Shown here in pieces: positions 17,358 to 26,148 of a DNA stretch of 45,013 nt. Each line of letters begins with the position of its first letter. The first letter of the stretch is position 1. A program made the translations under genes and the position numbers. Origin of the DNA: DASXTC01 sp036505635 (GTDB lineage: Bacteria > Acidobacteriota > Polarisedimenticolia > JACPZX01 > DASXTC01); assembly GCA_036505635.1 (NCBI GenBank), contig DASXTC010000079.1:1-45013 (forward strand). The letters run 5' to 3'. The notes under the pieces are model-generated. The model saw only the letters and a program-made list of their open reading frames with translations. It was not told the DNA's origin and searched no databases.

Positions 17358-17410
17358 ATCACACCTCCGGAAAACTCATAAGATCAAGAAACACCGTACT
17401 TTAGCGGCAG

Positions 17411-17439
17411 AGTATACGCGTGGGATCCCAGCGTGTCAA
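17411..17439 (-). promoter_or_regulatory. Near-consensus sigma-70 promoter of the LPS operon
   Basis: On the minus strand, TTGACA (17439-17434) is followed after exactly 17 bp by TATACT (17416-17411). It lies about 54 bp upstream of the probable waaA start. The spacer contains the 10-bp palindrome TGGGATCCCA, which could be an operator or chance. Confidence 0.8.
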
Positions 17440-17533
17440 CGACGCGCGCCGCGTTGCTCCACCCCACCGTCGAACCCATATTACGCGCCGACCCTGCTCC
17501 GCACCCGCGACACGACGAGGTCCGCGACCCATC

Positions 17534-18511
17534 ATGATGAACTCCTCAGAGGACCAGTTCGCGGCCGCCCTCGCCCACCAGCTCAATACCCCCATCGCCA
17601 CCATGGAGGCCGCCTCGACAAACCTGAGGAGGAACCTCCGCGGGCTCCTCGAGGAGCTGGCCGCGATGGCGGGGATTGAGAGGAATGCCGGGGCCACCGC
17701 GCTCTTCGTGTCCCGGGTCGTCAACGAGCCCGCGCCCTCGCCGCAGACCGGGCTTCTCCCCCAGGACCGCCTCAACGCCATCGGGCAGCGTCTCGCCGCG
17801 GAGGGGGTGGAGGGAGATCTCCCATCGGCCGCATCGAGCCTCCTGCGCGGAGGCTGGGACACCTACCTCGACGAGATCGTCCCGCTGCTCAGGAGAGACC
17901 AGGTCCGCACGCTCGACCTCCTGGAGACGGCGGCGCGTCTGCGGGCCAACGTCGCCGCGGTGGAGGTCTCCGTGCAGAAGGTGAGGGGGCTCTCGGGGGC
18001 GCTCCGCCTGCTGGCCCAGAGCGCCGACGGCGAGCCCTTCGAGGTCCGATCCGACCTGGAGAACGCGGCCGTCCTCGTCAGGGAGACTCTTCCGGGGGGC
18101 GTCCGCATCGACATGCGCCTGGAGCCGATCCCGCCCGTTCGCGGCCGGGCCGAGCTGATGAGCGAGGTCTGGATGAACCTGATCGTCAACGCGGCGCAGG
18201 CGGTCGGCAGGCAGGGCACGATCACCGTCGAGACCGCCACCGGGCCGCGCAGCAAGGAGCAGGGCTCCGGCTCCGCCATCGTGAGGGTCCTCGATGACGG
18301 CCCCGGCATCGCCGGCGAGGTGCTGCCGCGCATCTTCGAGCCCCACTTCACGACGCGGGGAGCGGACGGTGGCAGCGGGCTGGGGCTTCCACTGGCGCGT
18401 TCCATCGTCGAGAGGATGGGCGGGCGGATCGATGTGGAGTCGAGACCGGGGCGGACCTGCTTCACCGTGGTCCTTCCATCCGCGGCGGCGACCGCGACGG
18501 GCGGGGCCTGA
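17534..18511 (+). CDS. Sensor histidine kinase without a transmembrane input domain
   Basis: Soluble two-component kinase, 325 residues. The H-box is at the very N-terminus: LAHQLNTPIATMEAA with H15. A roughly 140-residue helical linker follows, then the ATPase domain with NLIVNAAQAV (N-box), VLDDGPGI (G1), IFEPHFTTR (F-box) and GSGLGLPLARSIVERMGG (G2). No signal peptide, membrane helix, PAS or GAF domain is visible, so input must come from a partner or from the linker. ATG 17534 or 17537 gives the compact form; the ribosome site is weak and an in-frame ATG at 17420 exists but adds Arg/Pro-rich residues of non-coding look. It lies 3 bp before its response regulator. Confidence 0.88.
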   Translation: MMNSSEDQFAAALAHQLNTPIATMEAASTNLRRNLRGLLEELAAMAGIERNAGATALFVSRVVNEPAPSPQTGLLPQDRLNAIGQRLAAEGVEGDLPSAASSLLRGGWDTYLDEIVPLLRRDQVRTLDLLETAARLRANVAAVEVSVQKVRGLSGALRLLAQSADGEPFEVRSDLENAAVLVRETLPGGVRIDMRLEPIPPVRGRAELMSEVWMNLIVNAAQAVGRQGTITVETATGPRSKEQGSGSAIVRVLDDGPGIAGEVLPRIFEPHFTTRGADGGSGLGLPLARSIVERMGGRIDVESRPGRTCFTVVLPSAAATATGGA

Positions 18512-18514
18512 GTC

Positions 18515-19660
18515 ATGGCGGAACGCGGGTACATCCTCTGCGTCGACGACGACCTCGCCCTGCTGGAGACCCTCTGGCAACAGATGACCGACCTGCACGG
18601 GGCAACCCACGAGGTCGTCATGGCCAAGAGCGCCGAGGAGGGTCTGAGCATGATCTACGACCTGCACCATCAGGGCAAAGCCGTCGAGATGGTCATCTCG
18701 GACCTGATGATGCCGGGCATGACCGGCGACCGGTTCCTCGAGATCATCAACTCCCGGTTCCCGCAGATCATCAAGATCCTTCTGACCGGGCACACTGGCC
18801 TGGACTCGGCCCTGTATGCCATCAACTACGCGAGCCTCGACAAGTACATTTCCAAGCCGTGGCGCATCGAGGACCTGCAGTTGACGGTCTCGTCGCTGCT
18901 CAAGCAGTTCCAGCTCAAGCAGGACAACCTGCGCCTGGTGCGCGATCTGCAGCTGAGAAATCTGGAGCTCAACTCGACGCTGCGCGATCTGAAGCGCGCG
19001 CAGGAGCAGCTCGAGTCGAGCTACGTGGAGACGCTCGAGTCGCTCGCCAACGCGCTGGAAGCCAAGGACGCGTACACGGCCGGCCACTCCGAACGGGTGG
19101 CGCGCTGGGCGGTGATGATCGCGCGCAAGCTGGGTCTGTCCGAACCGGACGTCGAGGAGCTTCGGGCCATGGCGATCCTGCACGACATCGGGAAGATCGG
19201 GATGCCCGAATGGATCCTCCACAAGCCGGGCTCGCTCAGCCGGGAGGAGATGGAGCTGGTCAAGACCCACCCCGTCACGGGGGCCCAGATACTGCAGCCG
19301 ATCAAGTCGTTCCAGCATTACGTCCCGATCGTGCGCCATCACCACGAATGGTTCAACGGCCACGGGTACCCGGATAAGATCGGCGGAAGCGACCTGCCTC
19401 TCACCGTATGGATCGCCGCCACCGCCGATGCCTTCGACGCGATGACCTCCAACCGCCCCTACCGCCGGATGCAGACGATGGAGTTCGCGTTCGGACAGCT
19501 CACCGGGGGGGTCGACAGCCAGTTCAATCCCGATTGCGTGAAGGCCTTCATGGATCTGCTCAAGGAGCCGGGCGCCACCTGCGAGCAGCTCCTGCAGGCA
19601 GCCGCCGCGGGCAACGCCGGCTCCTGCGCAATCCTCTCTCCCGGCCCGTCTGACGAGTAG
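18515..19660 (+). CDS. RpfG-like response regulator with HD-GYP cyclic-di-GMP phosphodiesterase domain
   Basis: 381 residues: a receiver domain (1-125), a coiled-coil linker (about 130-170) and an HD-GYP domain (170-350). The phospho-acceptor is D63 in VISDLMMPGMTG, with acidic DDD near residue 11 and conserved K114 in YISKPW. The HD-GYP domain has GHSERVARWA, H223-D224 in ILHDIGKIG, HHHEWFNGHGYP at 275-286, and ADAFDAMTSNRPYR. HD-GYP domains hydrolyse cyclic-di-GMP to pGpG or GMP using a bi- or trinuclear metal centre. Its position 3 bp after the histidine kinase makes a cognate pair very likely. The final ~30 residues are not conserved-looking. Confidence 0.93.
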   Translation: MAERGYILCVDDDLALLETLWQQMTDLHGATHEVVMAKSAEEGLSMIYDLHHQGKAVEMVISDLMMPGMTGDRFLEIINSRFPQIIKILLTGHTGLDSALYAINYASLDKYISKPWRIEDLQLTVSSLLKQFQLKQDNLRLVRDLQLRNLELNSTLRDLKRAQEQLESSYVETLESLANALEAKDAYTAGHSERVARWAVMIARKLGLSEPDVEELRAMAILHDIGKIGMPEWILHKPGSLSREEMELVKTHPVTGAQILQPIKSFQHYVPIVRHHHEWFNGHGYPDKIGGSDLPLTVWIAATADAFDAMTSNRPYRRMQTMEFAFGQLTGGVDSQFNPDCVKAFMDLLKEPGATCEQLLQAAAAGNAGSCAILSPGPSDE

Positions 19661-19967
19661 ACGCCGCTCACGCCTCGAGGACCTCCCCGAAAACGGCACC
19701 TGCGCCGAAACCCGCCTGTGGCGTCCGCGCTCCTGTTCGGATACCCTTCCGGAACAGCCGGGTCAGATTGATCTGAGATCATTCCCGCGGTGGTACACGA
19801 AACGCTTCGCCTTCCCTGAAGGTCGTCGTCGCGTCTCCGGCGTCCAGGACGTGGCCTGGGCCTGTTGCCTGTCCTGGCCCGGAATCATGCGGATGATCGA
19901 GCGACCCGAGGATGCGTTAATCTGGTTCGGGAGCAGAGCCGGACAGACTGGAAGGGGGGGAATCGGG
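19661..19967. other. 307-bp intergenic region before gmd, no gene seen
   Basis: No convincing reading frame. The only distinct item is the perfect inverted repeat TGATCT-G-AGATCA at 19769-19781, which could be an operator. No clear -35/-10 pair was found. GAAGGGGGGG just before ATG 19968 is the likely ribosome site of gmd. Confidence 0.4.
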
Positions 19968-21017
19968 ATGCCGAAGCGCGCTCTGATCACGGGAATCACC
20001 GGTCAGGATGGAGCCTACCTCGCGGAGCTCCTCCTTGGAAAAGGCTACGAGGTCTATGGGACCTTCCGCAGAATCTCGACGCCGAATTTCTGGCGTCTGC
20101 AGGCCCTCGGTCTCACGGACAAGGTAAACCTGATCCCCGCCGACCTCGCTGACACCGCCTCCATGATCGAGGCCATCACCATCGCGGAACCCCAGGAGAT
20201 CTACCATCTCGCCGCGCAGACCCACGTGGCCGCCTCCTTTGAGCAACCCATCGCGACCGCCGTCGTCACGGGGATCGGCGTGACGCGCGTGCTGGAGGCG
20301 ATTCGCAACATTGACGCCAGGATCCGCTTCTATCAGGCCTCCTCGAGCGAGCTGTTCGGCAACGGCGAGCAGGAACCCCTCACGGAGGCTTCCATATTCC
20401 AGCCCGCCAGCCCATACGCGGCGTCCAAACTCTATGGATTCTGGATCACCAGGATCTACCGTGAAGCCTACGGATTGTTCGCCTCCAACGGCATCCTCTT
20501 CAACCATGAGTCCCCTCTGCGCGGCCTGGAATTCGTCACCCGCAAGGTCTCCAACGGAGTTGCGAAGATCGCCCTTGGCCTCGCGAAGGAGCTGCACCTC
20601 GGCAACCTGGATGCCCGGCGGGACTGGGGCTATGCCCCGGAATACGTCGAAGCGATGTGGCTCATGATGCAGCAGAAGACGCCGGACGACTTCGTCATTG
20701 CCACCAACGAAAGCCATTCGGTACGCGAACTGGTGGATGTCGCCTTCAAGGTCGTCAATCTCGATTGGGAGAGCTACGTCAAAGTCGACAAGCGGTTCCT
20801 GCGCCCGATCGACGTCCTGTACCTGCAGGGCGACAATACCAAGTCAATACGGGAGCTCGGGTGGAGGTCCAAGGTCAGGTTCGAGGAGCTTGTCCGTATC
20901 ATGGTGACGGAGGACCTGTCCCGATGGAAGCGCCACCTCGATGGCGAGCGCTTCGCCTGGGATGCGCCGAATCACCTCGAGGACGTGACCGTGCTGACCC
21001 GGGCCCTGAGGGTTTGA
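19968..21017 (+). CDS. gmd: GDP-mannose 4,6-dehydratase
   Basis: NADP-dependent short-chain dehydrogenase that turns GDP-mannose into GDP-4-keto-6-deoxy-mannose, 349 residues. The Rossmann motif is ALITGITGQDGAYLAELLL at 5-23. IYHLAAQTHVAASFE is the usual cofactor-binding segment. The active site has SSSELFGN near 125 and YAASK, with Y150 and K154. FNHESPLRG and LGNLDARRDWGYAPEYVEAMW are specific to Gmd rather than other sugar dehydratases. The chosen ATG starts directly at MPKRALITG and has a G-rich ribosome site. The next gene follows after 3 bp, so the two form a sugar-nucleotide module. Confidence 0.94.
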   Translation: MPKRALITGITGQDGAYLAELLLGKGYEVYGTFRRISTPNFWRLQALGLTDKVNLIPADLADTASMIEAITIAEPQEIYHLAAQTHVAASFEQPIATAVVTGIGVTRVLEAIRNIDARIRFYQASSSELFGNGEQEPLTEASIFQPASPYAASKLYGFWITRIYREAYGLFASNGILFNHESPLRGLEFVTRKVSNGVAKIALGLAKELHLGNLDARRDWGYAPEYVEAMWLMMQQKTPDDFVIATNESHSVRELVDVAFKVVNLDWESYVKVDKRFLRPIDVLYLQGDNTKSIRELGWRSKVRFEELVRIMVTEDLSRWKRHLDGERFAWDAPNHLEDVTVLTRALRV

Positions 21018-21020
21018 GAC

Positions 21021-22142
21021 ATGATACCTCTGGCTGAACCCTGCATTGGCGAGCAGGAAATACGGAACGTGAACGAGGCGCTCAAATCGGGCTGGATCAG
21101 CTCGAAAGGGAAGTTCATCGCTGATTTCGAGCATCAGTTCGCCGGCTACTGCGGGATGAAGTACGGCGTCGCGACGGCCAACGGGACGGTCTCGCTGCAT
21201 CTCGCGCTGGTGGCGATGGGGATCGGCCCCGGGCACGAGGTCATCGTCCCGTCCCTGACGTTCGTCGCCACGGCAAACGCGGTCACCTACACAGGCGCCC
21301 GGGTGGTCTTCGTGGACTCGAGACCGGACGACTGGAATCTGGACCCGGCCCGGATCGAGCGTCTGATCACCCCCAGGACCAAGGCCATCGTCCCGGTTCA
21401 CCTTTACGGCCATCCCTGCGACATGGACGCGCTCATCGCGATCGCCAGGAAACACGGGCTCCTGATCCTCGAGGACGCGGCCCAGTCTCATGGCGGCGAG
21501 CACGGCGGCAGAAAAACCGGGTCGTTCGGCGACATCAGCAGCTTCTCCTTTTACGGTAACAAGACGATCACCACGGGAGAAGGCGGGATCTGTCTGACCA
21601 ATGACGAAGCTCTCTACTCCAGGATGCGCATCCTTCGAGATCACGGGGCGGATCCCCGGAGACGCTACTGGCACGATGTCATCGGCTACAACTACCGCAT
21701 GACCAACCTCCAGGCGGCCGTCGGTGTGGCACAGATCGAGAAGCTGGACCGATTCATCGCTCAGAAGAGAGAGATCGCCGAGTTCTACGCCAGGGAATTT
21801 CAGGACCTGGTCGATGACGGCCTCATGATCCTCCATCCGAGCCTGCCCGGGGCCAGATGCACCTTCTGGCTCTACGGCATCCTCGTCCTGCCGCGCCCCG
21901 GCCATCCCGGCCGCGATGACCTGATCCGGGGGCTGACCGAACGCGAGATCGACAGCCGCCCGTTCTTTCATCCGATTCACACACTGCCCCCCTATCGAGG
22001 CTACGCGCAGGAAGGGGACTTCCCCGTCGCCAATCGACTCTCGACCACGGGCATCAGCCTGCCCTCGAGCCTCCACCTGTCGGAGAAACAGCTCGGGACC
22101 GTGGCAGGAGCGGTCCGGGAGATCCTCCGAACGGGGAAATGA
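21021..22142 (+). CDS. per: GDP-perosamine synthase (DegT/DnrJ/EryC1 aminotransferase)
   Basis: PLP-dependent sugar aminotransferase, 373 residues, close to RfbE/PerA length. It begins IPLAEPCIGEQEIRNVNEAL, a Per-type opening. PLP-site residues are visible in ILEDAAQSHGG and SSFSFYGNKTITTGEGG, with K181 as the Schiff-base lysine. That lysine argues against the related dehydratase ColD, in which it is replaced by histidine. Downstream are GYNYRMTNLQAAVGVAQ and RPFFHPIHTLPPY. Directly after gmd, it should convert GDP-4-keto-6-deoxy-mannose to GDP-perosamine, an O-antigen sugar precursor. The exact amino sugar is inferred from this context. Confidence 0.88.
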   Translation: MIPLAEPCIGEQEIRNVNEALKSGWISSKGKFIADFEHQFAGYCGMKYGVATANGTVSLHLALVAMGIGPGHEVIVPSLTFVATANAVTYTGARVVFVDSRPDDWNLDPARIERLITPRTKAIVPVHLYGHPCDMDALIAIARKHGLLILEDAAQSHGGEHGGRKTGSFGDISSFSFYGNKTITTGEGGICLTNDEALYSRMRILRDHGADPRRRYWHDVIGYNYRMTNLQAAVGVAQIEKLDRFIAQKREIAEFYAREFQDLVDDGLMILHPSLPGARCTFWLYGILVLPRPGHPGRDDLIRGLTEREIDSRPFFHPIHTLPPYRGYAQEGDFPVANRLSTTGISLPSSLHLSEKQLGTVAGAVREILRTGK

Positions 22143-22163
22143 CCGACTCATCCCGACGTGTCT

Positions 22164-24020
22164 TTACCTGGCGGCCTCCCGCCTGGCCTGGTCGAGATTG
22201 CGGCGGAAGTCGGGCTCGTCCGGAGCCAGCCGCGTCGCCGCCTCGAACTGCTCGATCGCGGCCCGCATCCGCCCGCGTTTCGCGTACTCGATGCCGAGGA
22301 CGTTGCGGTAGTGGGCATCGGCGGGCTTCAGCCTCACGGCTTCCTCCATGTGCGCCATCGCCTCGGCCATCTGCCCGGTGGCCGCGAGGATAGCCCCGAG
22401 GTTGTAGTGCGCCTCGGCGTAGGCCGGGTCGATCGCGAGGGCCCTCCGGTAGGCCTCGACGGCCTCCCGAGGCCGGCCCTGCCTCTGAAGCGCGGTGCCC
22501 AGATCGTTGCAGGCCACGGTCGAGTTGGGATCGAGCACCAGGGCCACGTTGAGCTGCTCGATGGCTTCGTCGAGGCGGCCCTTCAACAGCAGCGCGTCTC
22601 CCAGCGACGAGCGATAGCTCGGGTCGCGAGGCTCCGAGGCGACCAGGACGCGGTAGTGGTCGATCGCCTCGTCGAGGCGGCCTGCCTCGTGCAGGGCCTG
22701 GGCGAGGAAATAGCGTGGCGGCGCCGCATCGGGAGACTTCCGCGTCGCGTCGGAGTAGAGAGCAATCGGATCGCGCCAGGTCGAGTTCCTCCTCACGGTG
22801 GCGGTCGCGCACAGCGACAGGATCGGGATCAGCGCCAGCCAGACGACCCATTCCCGATGCCGGCACATCCGGTAGAGGCACCAGACCGCCGCGATGATCA
22901 ACCCGGCCGAAGGCAGGTAGAGGTACCGTTCCGCGAAGGGCTTGCCGGCGAGCAGCCTGATGTCGAGCACTGGCAGGAGGGGCAGCGCGCCCAGGGCCAG
23001 GGCGAAGAACGCGCCTCGGTCCTTCACGAACGCCAGGCCGAGAAGAGTGCAGAAACCGGCCACGACGGCGATGGCCGCGTGGGAGCGCGCGTCAAGCGGA
23101 GAGAGCACCGGAGGGAACGCGTGCCACGAATTGAGCTCGAGGGGGAGCAGCGTCATTCCGAGGTACCGGCTGAATAGAGCGAGGGCGTTCAGGATCAGCC
23201 CGACCGCTCCCAGCCCGTGAGCGTCCCCCACCTCCGTCACGACCCCTGAAAGGGCCCGGTAGCGCAGCCAGAGGTAGAGGGCCCCCGCCAGCATGTAGGG
23301 CGCGTAGATCCCGAGATGCTCCCTCGGTGCCCTCCGCCCGGTCCCGCGCGCGATGTCCCACGCTCCGAGCGCGAGCGGCAGCGTCAGGGCCGTCTCCTTG
23401 CAGAGCAGCGCCAGGAAGAACGAGGCGGTGCAGAGCAGGTTCGGCCGATCGAGGGGCCGCGCGGCGCGCGCGTGGCCGTAAACTGCGGCGAGATAGAAGA
23501 AGCAGACCGACAGGTCCGGCACCGAGGCGACCCAGGCGACGGCCTCCGTGTGGACCGGGTGGGCGGCGAACAGGAGCGCGGCGGCGAAGGGGGCCGCCGG
23601 CGCCGCGCCGGACGTCGCAAGCCCGGTGCGCGAGGCCGGTCCCGAGTCCTCCCGCGCGGAGGCGAGCCGCGAGCCCAGCCCGAAGACCATCACGGTGCAG
23701 GCTGCGTGAAGCAGGAGGTTGACTAAGTGGAAGCCCCACGGCATCAGGCCGGTGAGATGGAAGGTGATCATGTAGATCACGTGCATCATCGGCCGGTAGT
23801 AGATCGAGCGGCCGCCGGGTTCCACGAAGCTCCAGACGTCCCGCGAGAAGATCTCCGGCAGGTGCCGGACATCCTGAATCCAGGGATTCCGCAGGACCTG
23901 AAACTGATCGTCGCCGACAAAGCCGTTCATCAGCGTGTTGGCGTAGAGCGCCGCGGAAACCAGGACCAGGAAGAGCGCCGGAGCCGCTCGGGTTCGGAAT
24001 CGACCCGTAGAGACCGGCAT
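22164..24020 (-). CDS. TMTC-like membrane protein with C-terminal TPR repeats (second of tandem pair)
   Basis: 618 residues. About ten hydrophobic helices fill residues 10-400, then TPR units follow from about 415 to 600 (repeated A-x-x-Y-R-x-A-L and YNLGAILAATG patterns). After the first helix, a loop carries GFVGDDQFQVLRNPW, with the acidic pair typical of GT-C glycosyltransferases, followed by YYRPMMHVIYMITFHLTG and FHLVNLLLHAACTVMVFGLG. This layout resembles TMTC/DUF1736-type O-mannosyltransferases. ATG 24020 is chosen because GGAGG lies 5 nt before it; a GTG two codons upstream is less likely. It starts 12 bp after its homologous upstream neighbour ends. Sugar and acceptor are unknown. 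Confidence 0.8.
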   Translation of the reverse strand: MPVSTGRFRTRAAPALFLVLVSAALYANTLMNGFVGDDQFQVLRNPWIQDVRHLPEIFSRDVWSFVEPGGRSIYYRPMMHVIYMITFHLTGLMPWGFHLVNLLLHAACTVMVFGLGSRLASAREDSGPASRTGLATSGAAPAAPFAAALLFAAHPVHTEAVAWVASVPDLSVCFFYLAAVYGHARAARPLDRPNLLCTASFFLALLCKETALTLPLALGAWDIARGTGRRAPREHLGIYAPYMLAGALYLWLRYRALSGVVTEVGDAHGLGAVGLILNALALFSRYLGMTLLPLELNSWHAFPPVLSPLDARSHAAIAVVAGFCTLLGLAFVKDRGAFFALALGALPLLPVLDIRLLAGKPFAERYLYLPSAGLIIAAVWCLYRMCRHREWVVWLALIPILSLCATATVRRNSTWRDPIALYSDATRKSPDAAPPRYFLAQALHEAGRLDEAIDHYRVLVASEPRDPSYRSSLGDALLLKGRLDEAIEQLNVALVLDPNSTVACNDLGTALQRQGRPREAVEAYRRALAIDPAYAEAHYNLGAILAATGQMAEAMAHMEEAVRLKPADAHYRNVLGIEYAKRGRMRAAIEQFEAATRLAPDEPDFRRNLDQARREAAR

Positions 24021-24032
24021 TCTCACCTCCGT

Positions 24033-25955
24033 TCACTCGGCACGGCCGCCCATCGCGGAGCGCTTCCGGGCCGCCTCCAGCACCCGCATCGCGGCCGCGT
24101 CGCCGGGATGGTCGGCCAGCACACGACGGGCGATGGCCTCGGCGCGCGCCGCGTCCCCCTGCTCGAGCCAGGCCGCCGCCAGGTTGACGGCGGGGGTCGC
24201 GGCCGCGGCGTTCTGCTCCACGGCCCGCTCCAGCACCTCGATTGCCTCTGAAGCGTTTCCCGAGGCCACCAGGAGGCGCCCCAGGTTGTTCAAGGCCCTG
24301 GAGTCCCGGGGCGCGATCCGGACTTCATCCCGATAGGCCTCAATGGCCTCGGCGACCCGGCCACGCGCCTCCAGCAACACGCCCAGGTTGAAGTACGGGC
24401 CCGGGCGCCCGGGTGCCGCACCGATGGCACTCCGGTACTCCGCCTCCGCCTCGTCCAGCTTCCCCTGTGCCTCGTAGAGGGGGCCGAGGTTGTTGTGGGC
24501 CTGTTGATTGCCGGGCTCGAGCCGGATCGCGGCGCGATATTCCTCGATAGCCTCGGAAGGTCGGCCGCTTTGCGCCAGCAATGCCGCGAGGTTGTAGTGC
24601 GTCTCGGCCCGATCCGGGGAGATCTCGAGGGAGCGGCGGTACTCCAGCTCCGCCTCCTGGAGTCGCCCCTCCCCCTGGTAGGCGGTGGCCAGCCCGAATC
24701 GCGCCAGCGCGCTCCGAGGGGACGACCTCACCGTCGCCTCGAAGAGGGAGACCGGATCGCGCCAGTCCCGCGTGCGCATGAAGGAACGCACCGCCATCAA
24801 GGACACGGGGAGGAGCGTCATGAGACAGGCCGCTGCCGTGACCCTTCGCCGGCTCGCGACGAAAGCGGAGCTGGCGGCCCACTCCATCGCCGCGCCGGCC
24901 GCCAGGCAGAACCCCGTCGAAGGAAGGTAGAGGAGCCTCTCCGCCATCACCACCCCGGTGCCGAACAGGAGGTTGCTGGTCGGCAGGAGGGCGACGAAGG
25001 TGACGACGATGCCGAGGGCCACGCCCGGAGCCCGTCGCCGGAGCAGCCAGACGAAGACCAGGGAGAGCGCGATGCCCGCGGCCCCGGCGAGAAAGCCGGC
25101 GTCGAGCGCAGTGGAAACGATCGGCATCTGATTGAAGGAATAGTCGGCCGAAAGGCTGGACGGATAGAGCAGAAGCCACAGGTACCTGCCGATCACCGCC
25201 ACGGCGGTGAGGATCCGATCGTGCGAGGAGACCCCCGCGAACGGGCCCGTGCCGGACGCGAGCGGGAATCCCAGCACCAGGATGCGCAGGGCCACGAAGG
25301 CAGCCGCGAGGAGCAGGTAGGGCGTGACGGCGCGCAGCGCCGCGCGCGCGCCGGGCCTCTGCCCTCGAGAGCAGAGATCCTCAATCAGCATGAGACCGGG
25401 AAGGACGATCGCGTTTTCCTTCGAGAGCAGACCGCACGCGAAGAGGAGGAGCGAGAGCCAGCGGCGGCCACGCAGGAGCCAGGCGGCGGCGACGAAGAGG
25501 GCGGAAAGGAGCTCCGCCCGGCCCACCACGCTGACGACGGCTTCGACGTGGACGGGATGGACGGCGAACACCAACGCCGCGCAGGCCGCCGCGAGGGCCG
25601 ACCCGCTCAACCGGAGAAAGAGGTGCCACGCGACCGCCGTCACCGCCGCGTGCAGGAGCAGGTTGACGAGATGGAAGCTCGCGGGGGAGGGGCCGGCCAG
25701 CCGGTAGTTGATCCAGTAGGACGCGATGGCCAGCGGGCGGTAGAGGTCGCCGCGAGGATTCACCGGGGTCCAGTAGTGTGACGTGAAGACTCGGACCAGT
25801 CCGCCATCCCCCGTGACCAGGGGGTTCTCGGCGATGATGTAGGTGTCGTCGAAGGTGAACTGATTCCCCACGCCGTTCAGATGGACCGCGCAGGCCAGCG
25901 CGGCCGGGACCAGCCAGGCCAGAATCCGCGGGGTCCACTTGGCTCGGTCGTGCAC
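24033..25955 (-). CDS. TMTC-like membrane protein with C-terminal TPR repeats (first of tandem pair)
   Basis: 640 residues, built like the next gene: hydrophobic helices over residues 10-410, then about six TPR units over 425-630 (ETHYNLAALLAQSGRPSEA, AHNNLGPLYEAQGKLDEA, PYFNLGVLLEARGRVAEA). The first extracytoplasmic loop reads NQFTFDDTYIIAENPLV, with the paired aspartates of GT-C enzymes, then YRPLAIASYWINYRLAG and FHLVNLLLHAAVTAVAWHLF. AVHPVHVEAV and LLSKENAIVLPG are further motifs shared with its neighbour. GTG 25955 has GGAG 7 nt upstream; the longer in-frame ATG at 26069 adds a non-coding-looking stretch. Likely a lipid-sugar-dependent protein glycosyltransferase, by layout. Confidence 0.8.
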   Translation of the reverse strand: MHDRAKWTPRILAWLVPAALACAVHLNGVGNQFTFDDTYIIAENPLVTGDGGLVRVFTSHYWTPVNPRGDLYRPLAIASYWINYRLAGPSPASFHLVNLLLHAAVTAVAWHLFLRLSGSALAAACAALVFAVHPVHVEAVVSVVGRAELLSALFVAAAWLLRGRRWLSLLLFACGLLSKENAIVLPGLMLIEDLCSRGQRPGARAALRAVTPYLLLAAAFVALRILVLGFPLASGTGPFAGVSSHDRILTAVAVIGRYLWLLLYPSSLSADYSFNQMPIVSTALDAGFLAGAAGIALSLVFVWLLRRRAPGVALGIVVTFVALLPTSNLLFGTGVVMAERLLYLPSTGFCLAAGAAMEWAASSAFVASRRRVTAAACLMTLLPVSLMAVRSFMRTRDWRDPVSLFEATVRSSPRSALARFGLATAYQGEGRLQEAELEYRRSLEISPDRAETHYNLAALLAQSGRPSEAIEEYRAAIRLEPGNQQAHNNLGPLYEAQGKLDEAEAEYRSAIGAAPGRPGPYFNLGVLLEARGRVAEAIEAYRDEVRIAPRDSRALNNLGRLLVASGNASEAIEVLERAVEQNAAAATPAVNLAAAWLEQGDAARAEAIARRVLADHPGDAAAMRVLEAARKRSAMGGRAE

Positions 25956-26148
25956 CTGATAGCTCCGGGGCCTTTCTGGTGGGAGGCCTGCGCCACCGGG
26001 GACAGATTGTAGCGGGAGGCGCGGCAAGAGGGGAGATCGGCCCGGTTTGAAGCCTCCACCGCAGAACATATACTTGACCCGCTCAGCCGACGCGGGCGGT
26101 CATATGTCCGCGCCGGGACACGGGGGGTTCGCGCCGGGGCGGGGAAGG

